A DNA stretch of 64,000 nucleotides from Microbacterium terregens (GTDB lineage Bacteria > Pseudomonadota > Alphaproteobacteria > Sphingomonadales > Sphingomonadaceae), in NCBI RefSeq assembly GCF_027922045.1, contig NZ_BSEX01000001.1, positions 73,777 to 137,776 of the forward strand, written 5' to 3'. The number at the start of each line of letters is the position of its first letter. Within the stretch, counting starts at the first letter, position 1. The translations under genes and the position numbers were made by a program. The notes beneath the pieces are model-generated. The model was not told the DNA's origin and did not search any database. It was given only the letters and a program-made list of their open reading frames with translations. This document shows, piece by piece, positions 59,461 to 64,000 of this stretch.

Positions 59461-59853
59461 TCAGAAGAGAATGGCGTCCTCGTCGGACTTGCTCGCGAGG
59501 ATACGGCCAATCGCGTCGAACAGCGCCTCCATGGCGACGGGCTTGAACAGCACCTCGTCGGCACCCGCGGCGATGCAGCGCTCGCGCAGGTCGAGCGCGG
59601 TGTCGGCAGTCACGACGATCAGGGGCAGGTCACGCTTGGCATCGTCGCGGGCCCGGATGCGGCCGATCGCCTCGAGCCCGTCCATGCCGGGCATGCGCAG
59701 GTCGACCAGCACCACGTCGAAATCTTCCTCATCGATCCGGCGCAGGCCTTCTTCGGCCCGATCTGCTTCCGCCATGGTGGCCCCGGCGACGTCCAGCATG
59801 TCGCGCACGACCCGGCGATTCATGGCATCGTCTTCGACAAACAGAATGTTCAT
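59461..59853 (-). CDS. single-domain response regulator
   Basis: A 130-residue CheY-like receiver with no output domain. The acidic pocket is NILFVEDDAMN, the phospho-acceptor Asp lies in VVLVDLRMPGMDG (about residue 50), the Thr is in IVVTADT and the Lys in VLFKPVAM. All key residues are intact. It is last in an apparent operon after the sensor kinase (66-nt gap) and could take its phosphate from that kinase, whose own receiver is degenerate. Target unknown. Confidence 0.93.
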   Translation of the reverse strand: MNILFVEDDAMNRRVVRDMLDVAGATMAEADRAEEGLRRIDEEDFDVVLVDLRMPGMDGLEAIGRIRARDDAKRDLPLIVVTADTALDLRERCIAAGADEVLFKPVAMEALFDAIGRILASKSDEDAILF

Positions 59854-59919
59854 CGCCCCCGGATCCTGAAGGGCATGGCGAGGGTAAGCAGCGGGGGCAT
59901 GGTGTCCAAGGCTATTGCG

Positions 59920-62406
59920 CTATGCCGCGCATGAAACAAGGGCCGAATCGCCCGGATTCCTGCGTTTCGTCGCGAAGAGCAGCTGCACGAGCCGCGCGCC
60001 CGAGATCGGCTTGCCGATTACCTGGTCCATCCCCGCTGCCTCCAACGCCGCGCGCGTGCGCTCGTCCAGGTTGGGCCAGAGGATCGTGGTCGTCGCGCCG
60101 ACCGCGTGGGCGGCGCTTGCAATCGGCTCAACTCGAGTCTTCGGGTCGTCCGTCTCGGCTTCCAACGCGGCCTCGTCGATCAGCACTCGGGCGATCCCGC
60201 CCTTGGCAAGTTCGTCGAGCGCCTCCTCGACGCTAGCCGCGAAGCGCAGTTCGAGGACATGCGGCGCGAACAGCGTGCGCATCATGCCGCGCACGATCGG
60301 GTTGCGATCGACTACCAGCATGCCGGCCGCCGCCCCGGTAGTGCCATCGGCCATCGCCGGCGCCGGCGCCTCCACCAGAGGCAGGACGACGGTGAAGGTC
60401 GAACCCACGCCCTCCACGCTTTCCACCCGGATTGTCCCGCCGAGCGCAACCGCAAGGTTGCGGCAGATGGTGAGCCCCAGGCCGGTGCCGCCGTACTGGC
60501 GGGTCGTGCCGGCATCCACCTGCCGGAAGGATTCGAAGATCTGCGCGTGCTTGTCCGCGGGGATACCGATCCCGGTATCGCGGACGGCGATCTGCAAGTG
60601 TCGGGCACCATCGCCTTCCACCACCGTCGCCCGGACCCCGATGCTGCCGGCATGGGTGAACTTCAGCGCGTTGGAAAGCAGGTTGAAGACGATCTGGCGG
60701 AGCCGCGTCGGATCGCTTTCGATCCATTGCGGCACATCGGCGCACTCCAGGGAGAAAGCGATCCCCCGCCCCTGCGCCTGCTCCTCCCAAAGCTGGGTGG
60801 CCTCCTTCAGGGTGGCGGGCAGATCGACGGTGGTCGTGTCGATCGTGAAGTTGCCGTTCTCCATCTTGGCGACGTCGAGGATGTCGTCGACCATGCCGCG
60901 CATTCGCATGCCGGCGGCGTGAACGATGTCCACCCGCTCGCGCGTGGCAGGTTCCAGCGCCGAATCGGCGAGCATGACCTGCGTCATGCCGAGGATGCCG
61001 TTGAGCGGCGTGCGAATCTCGTGACTGGTGGTTGCCAGGAACTCCGTCTTTGCGGCGAGCGCCTTTTCCAGCGAGGCGTTGGCGATGCCCAAGCCGACGT
61101 TGGCGGCGCGCACCTCGTTGCGGCTGCGGCGGATTGTGACGAGGCCGAAGGTCAGCAGCCCAATCAGGAGCGCAACAGCGGCAGCGATGCCGCCGAACAG
61201 GATCTGCTGGAAACGCGTGCGCGAGCGTTCGAATTCGACGTTCCGACGCAGTTCCTCGGCCTTGAGGCGCGCGATGCGCAATTCCTGGTTCTGGAAGTCG
61301 AACCGCGCGCCCATCAGCGCTGCCTTGGCGGAGGTGGCGATCTCCAGCGCCTGCTCGTCCAGCCGGCGCAGCGCAAGCAGATGCTCGACGGCTTTCTCGG
61401 GCTCCCCGCTGCGCTGGTAGATGCGGGCAGCCACCAGGTGGTTGTCGCGCATCGCAAGGGTGGTCTCCGTCGGCGGGACACCGTCGAAGCTTCGCTCGAT
61501 GAGGGTCCGGGCGCGGATCAGATTGCCGCGCTCCAGTTCCACCCGCGCGGCTACGCTGTAGATTTGCGGCAGCACTTCCGCCGCGTCCGAACGCGCTACG
61601 AGCCGCATTCCCTCAGCCGCCGTTCGAGTTGCTGCCGTCAAGTTTCCGCCGTTGAGCTGCGCCCGCGCCATGTTGGCCAGGATCCGAGCTCGGACGGCAG
61701 CGCTTTCCCGCGGCGCGTACTGAAGCGCCCGCTCAAATGCAGCGGAAGCCTGCGAGTACCGACTCATCTCGGTGAGCACATTGCCGAGACCGTTGTAGAT
61801 CGCGAAAGCGACGCTCGCCGGTGGCCTTGTTTCTAAAGCTTGCTGATAATAGCGGTGCGCGCCGCCGAAATCGCCGCCCTCGCGATACAGGGATGCCAGG
61901 TGGGTAAGCGCGATAGCCTGGCCACGCCGATCCTTCGCCTCTACGAAATACCGATAGGATTTCTGAAAATCCGCAAGTGCCGCTGAAACTGCGCCTTGCG
62001 TCGTGTTTACGGCGCCGCGGGTCAGTAGCAAGTCGCCCCTGAGCTTCGGATTGGACGCGTCCCCCAGGATCGCAAGCGCCTGCTCGACAAGCAAGCGGCT
62101 CCGGGCCGTCTGCCCTAGCCGCTCTGCGGCATCGGCTTGCACGGCATACACCCGCGCGTGCAAACTGGGCGAAGGGTCGGCCGTCGTGCGCAGTTCCCGC
62201 TCTGCTCGCTCGGCAAGGTTTAGCGCCCCGGCGGGGTCGAAGACCACGTTCGCGGCCGCTGCGGCGGCAAGCCCGTCGACATCCTGCCCGTTAGTCGCGG
62301 CTGAGGTTGCCGTCGACGAGAGCAGCAAGAGAATAGGCGCTCCGCGACAACCCAATGCGGACTTGAAGCCACGCTCCCCCAGCCCGACCGCGAAGTGCCA
62401 CCTCAC
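59920..62406 (-). CDS. TPR-sensor histidine kinase with degenerate receiver
   Basis: An 828-residue hybrid kinase. Signal peptide (about 1-40), periplasmic TPR repeats (about 60-380), one membrane helix beginning ILFGGIAAAVALLIGLLTF (about 400-425), HisKA with FLATTSHEIRTPLNG (phospho-acceptor His about 463), HATPase_c with NLLSNALKFTH, DTGIGIP and GGTGLGLTICRNLA, then a receiver-like C-terminus. In the latter LVVDRNP, RVLIDEAAL, ILWPNLD and IGKPIS are present but the second N-terminal acidic residue is Arg and the Thr is Trp, so it is probably a pseudo-receiver. GTG at 62406 is 1 nt from the upstream EAL gene stop. Confidence 0.88.
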   Translation of the reverse strand: MRWHFAVGLGERGFKSALGCRGAPILLLLSSTATSAATNGQDVDGLAAAAAANVVFDPAGALNLAERAERELRTTADPSPSLHARVYAVQADAAERLGQTARSRLLVEQALAILGDASNPKLRGDLLLTRGAVNTTQGAVSAALADFQKSYRYFVEAKDRRGQAIALTHLASLYREGGDFGGAHRYYQQALETRPPASVAFAIYNGLGNVLTEMSRYSQASAAFERALQYAPRESAAVRARILANMARAQLNGGNLTAATRTAAEGMRLVARSDAAEVLPQIYSVAARVELERGNLIRARTLIERSFDGVPPTETTLAMRDNHLVAARIYQRSGEPEKAVEHLLALRRLDEQALEIATSAKAALMGARFDFQNQELRIARLKAEELRRNVEFERSRTRFQQILFGGIAAAVALLIGLLTFGLVTIRRSRNEVRAANVGLGIANASLEKALAAKTEFLATTSHEIRTPLNGILGMTQVMLADSALEPATRERVDIVHAAGMRMRGMVDDILDVAKMENGNFTIDTTTVDLPATLKEATQLWEEQAQGRGIAFSLECADVPQWIESDPTRLRQIVFNLLSNALKFTHAGSIGVRATVVEGDGARHLQIAVRDTGIGIPADKHAQIFESFRQVDAGTTRQYGGTGLGLTICRNLAVALGGTIRVESVEGVGSTFTVVLPLVEAPAPAMADGTTGAAAGMLVVDRNPIVRGMMRTLFAPHVLELRFAASVEEALDELAKGGIARVLIDEAALEAETDDPKTRVEPIASAAHAVGATTTILWPNLDERTRAALEAAGMDQVIGKPISGARLVQLLFATKRRNPGDSALVSCAA

Positions 62407-62407
62407 T

Positions 62408-63799
62408 TCAGGCGCTCTTCCACAGCCTGTCGGAACGTAGGAAGGAGAAGCGCTGCCCATCAAGCGCCTTGAGATGCTCGTCTTCTTCAAGAAACTGGCG
62501 GAACGCGTCGATCTCCACGGGGCGGCTGATGAGATACCCCTGGACCAAGTCGCAGCCCATGACGCTGAGCAGGGCCATCGCGGCCGGCGTCTCCACGCCT
62601 TCCGCGGTGACCTCCATATCCAGCGCATGGGCGAGATCGATCGTGGAGCGCACGATCAATGGATCCCGGTTGCTGCTGGTCAGCTGCGTGACGAAGAGCT
62701 TGTCGATCTTGAGCTCGCTGGCGGGCAACTGCTTCAGATAAGCGAGCGACGAAAGGCCGGCACCATAGTCGTCGATCGCGATCACCACCCCGATGTCGGC
62801 AAAGCGCTGCAAGTGGCGGATGGCACTTTCAGGGTCCCGGATCACTGCGGTTTCCGTGATCTCGAAGCCGATCTTGGCGCCATGGTCTCCGAGCCTGGCA
62901 CAAGCCTGATCGACGAACCCCGCATCTGCGAGCAGCACGCCCGAGATGTTGATAAAGATCGGAATGTCGTAGCCGGCCTGCGCGAGCATGCGCTGGTCGC
63001 GGAGTACCTGCTCGAGGGTCCAGAGCGTCAGCGCGCCGATCCCGCGGCTCTGTTCGGCCGCCTGGATGAACTCACCCGGCAGAACCAATCCGCGGGTCGG
63101 ATGCCGCCACCGAACCAGTGCCTCCGCGCTCGCAACCTCTTGCTGTCGCACCCGCACCTTTGGCTGGTACTGGAGAAAAATCTCCCCTTCGCGGAGCGCG
63201 CGCGGCAATTCGTGGATGAGCTCGAGCGGATCGACACCTAAGTGCGTCGAGGCAACATCGCGAATGATGTCCCGTCCTTCAGCCCGGGCTTCGGCAAGGG
63301 CTTTCTCCGCCCACTCGGCGAGTTGGACCTCCTCACAGTCGCAGTTGCGTCCAGCGGCACCGCCGATTCGCAGCCGAATCGCATGCGTTTCCCGGTCCAA
63401 GTTGAAGGGCTCTGCAAAACCCTGCTGTAGCCGAGCAGCCGCAGCCTCCGCATCCTCAAGGGACGCCGCCTCAAACTCGATGGCGACGAGCCTGTCGGAC
63501 GAAGAGCGGCTCCGCGCGCCTGGGAGGATTTGGGCGCAGCGATCGACCAGCTCGGCAACGATCGTGTCGCTTCGCGTGACACCAAGATGCCGCCGGAGCA
63601 GCGTGAAGTTGGCAATCTCAGCCAGCAGCAAAATTCGCAAGGTTTCGGACGCCCTTACGCATGAAGCTTCGGCAGCACCTGAATTCGCAACAACCGCCGT
63701 GGAACCTTGCTCGATCTCCGCCCCGGACAGCTCGCGCCTTTCACCAGGCAAGCCGAAGCCACCGAGGGGCGACACGGAGGTGAGCGAGAGCGGCATCAT
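62408..63799 (-). CDS. EAL phosphodiesterase with degenerate GGDEF domain
   Basis: A 463-residue cytoplasmic protein. The N-terminal domain (about 50-190) has a GGDEF-like fold but the GGDEF signature is replaced by SSDRL, so it is not expected to make c-di-GMP. The EAL domain (from about 205) has SAEALVRWRHP, FINIS, FEITETA, IAIDDYGAGLSSL, LKIDKLF, EGVET and QGYLISRP, so phosphodiesterase residues are complete. ATG 63799 with GAGGG upstream. It starts the EAL-kinase-receiver operon, and a CtrA box lies about 75 nt upstream. Confidence 0.9.
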   Translation of the reverse strand: MMPLSLTSVSPLGGFGLPGERRELSGAEIEQGSTAVVANSGAAEASCVRASETLRILLLAEIANFTLLRRHLGVTRSDTIVAELVDRCAQILPGARSRSSSDRLVAIEFEAASLEDAEAAAARLQQGFAEPFNLDRETHAIRLRIGGAAGRNCDCEEVQLAEWAEKALAEARAEGRDIIRDVASTHLGVDPLELIHELPRALREGEIFLQYQPKVRVRQQEVASAEALVRWRHPTRGLVLPGEFIQAAEQSRGIGALTLWTLEQVLRDQRMLAQAGYDIPIFINISGVLLADAGFVDQACARLGDHGAKIGFEITETAVIRDPESAIRHLQRFADIGVVIAIDDYGAGLSSLAYLKQLPASELKIDKLFVTQLTSSNRDPLIVRSTIDLAHALDMEVTAEGVETPAAMALLSVMGCDLVQGYLISRPVEIDAFRQFLEEDEHLKALDGQRFSFLRSDRLWKSA

Positions 63800-63866
63800 G
63801 GCGCACCCTCGTCTCACATAGGACTGAAGGACGAGTTAATGGCGCTCTGGAGAAGGTTAAGATTGC

Positions 63867-63888
63867 ATTAGGGTTAAATTAGGGTTAA
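63867..63888. promoter_or_regulatory. 11-bp tandem repeat forming a CtrA box (TTAA-N7-TTAA)
   Basis: ATTAGGGTTAA occurs twice back to back (63867-63877, 63878-63888). The two TTAA ends (63874-63877 and 63885-63888) are exactly 7 nt apart, the consensus for the response regulator CtrA in alphaproteobacteria. More TTAA half-sites lie at 63836 and 63857. The site is between the divergent EAL operon and a 20-codon ORF and could control both. Confidence 0.7.
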
Positions 63889-63919
63889 GGGAATTGCGAA
63901 CCAGCCGAGGAGACCATCA

Positions 63920-63982
63920 ATGCTGTTCGAGATCTTCGCCTTCTTCCGGAAGAGCTACGGCGACGACATCCGTCCGTACTGA
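63920..63982 (+). CDS. 20-residue ORF with strong ribosome-binding site, possible microprotein
   Basis: ATG at 63920 is preceded by GAGGAG with 7-nt spacing, a strong ribosome-binding site. The peptide (MLFEIFAFF, then RKSYGDDIRPY) is an amphipathic mix of aromatic hydrophobic residues followed by a charged end. It is too short for homology judgement. Placement right after a CtrA box and divergent from the c-di-GMP operon suggests a regulated small protein, but translation is unproven. Confidence 0.4.
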   Translation: MLFEIFAFFRKSYGDDIRPY

Positions 63983-64000
63983 TCACGGCCGGCTGCTCGC

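Noticed and set aside
63867..63888. Telomere-like TTAGGG repeat
   Set aside because: Only two copies; the TTAA-N7-TTAA spacing gives a better bacterial explanation.
1..64000. tRNA, rRNA, CRISPR arrays, insertion sequences
   Set aside because: Scanned for by eye; no cloverleaf, ribosomal RNA, spaced palindromic repeat array, transposase or integrase was found.

Overview
The window reads as chromosome from a GC-rich alphaproteobacterium, most likely a sphingomonad. Evidence is the gene order rpmH-rnpA-yidD-yidC-engB, the block dnaA-rpsT-mutM next to ubiE-ubiB-coaBC-dut, a SAF-less sialate-synthase-type gene inside a Wzx/Wzy polysaccharide locus, and a consensus CtrA box at the right end. No rRNA, tRNA, CRISPR array, transposase or integrase was recognised. 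The assignment to sphingomonads is inference from gene content.

Region 1 (1-1970) is accessory DNA. It holds five small genes: a fragment, a zinc-ribbon protein, a lipoprotein, a staphylococcal-nuclease-like protein and a DUF3761-like/zinc-ribbon protein. It abuts a comM gene cut off exactly where the Walker A motif should begin, which suggests the edge of an integrated island whose other end lies left of the window.

Region 2 (2750-28525) is core chromosome: ribosomal L34 and the membrane-insertion genes (yidD, yidC), engB, an ExoD-like protein, GST, cupin, dapE, a GGDEF-EAL protein, then Smr, MltA and Tim44-like genes, secB, murJ, trpS, an SDR/HxlR divergent pair, dnaA, rpsT and mutM. It ends with a nine-gene run (ubiE, ubiB, a membrane GT-C-like protein, coaBC, a lipoprotein, dut, a small secreted protein, a MoeB/ThiF-like E1 and a small protein) in which most neighbours overlap by 4 nt.

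Region 3 (28526-57881) is a large extracellular-polysaccharide region. galU, wecB and wecC make UDP-glucose and UDP-ManNAcA. A GT4 glycosyltransferase, a small secreted protein, and a minus-strand export operon (Wza-like lipoprotein, Wzz/BY-kinase, TPR/carbohydrate-binding-like protein) follow. The core is a nonulosonate (sialic-acid-like) cluster: a CMP-nonulosonate synthetase fused to a HAD phosphatase, a SAF-less NeuB-type synthase, and four proteins carrying the three motifs of the bacterial GT-B sialyltransferase superfamily. Three of these four are mutual paralogues. Two pyruvyl transferases, a Wzx flippase, two Wzy/ligase-type membrane proteins and two polyprenyl-phosphate sugar-1-phosphate transferases complete it. 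The second of these transferases has an in-frame TGA at a conserved Trp codon and loses its last 20 residues. Taken together the genes predict a lipid-linked, Wzx/Wzy-type, pyruvylated polymer rich in nonulosonate (Neu5Ac, KDN or similar); the exact sugar cannot be read from sequence.

Region 4 (58200-64000) holds a membrane-anchored FKBP and ribosomal S21, then a c-di-GMP/two-component operon (EAL protein, TPR sensor kinase with a degenerate receiver, single-domain receiver). Upstream of it is an 11-bp tandem repeat that creates a perfect CtrA box, and a 20-codon ORF with a strong ribosome-binding site.
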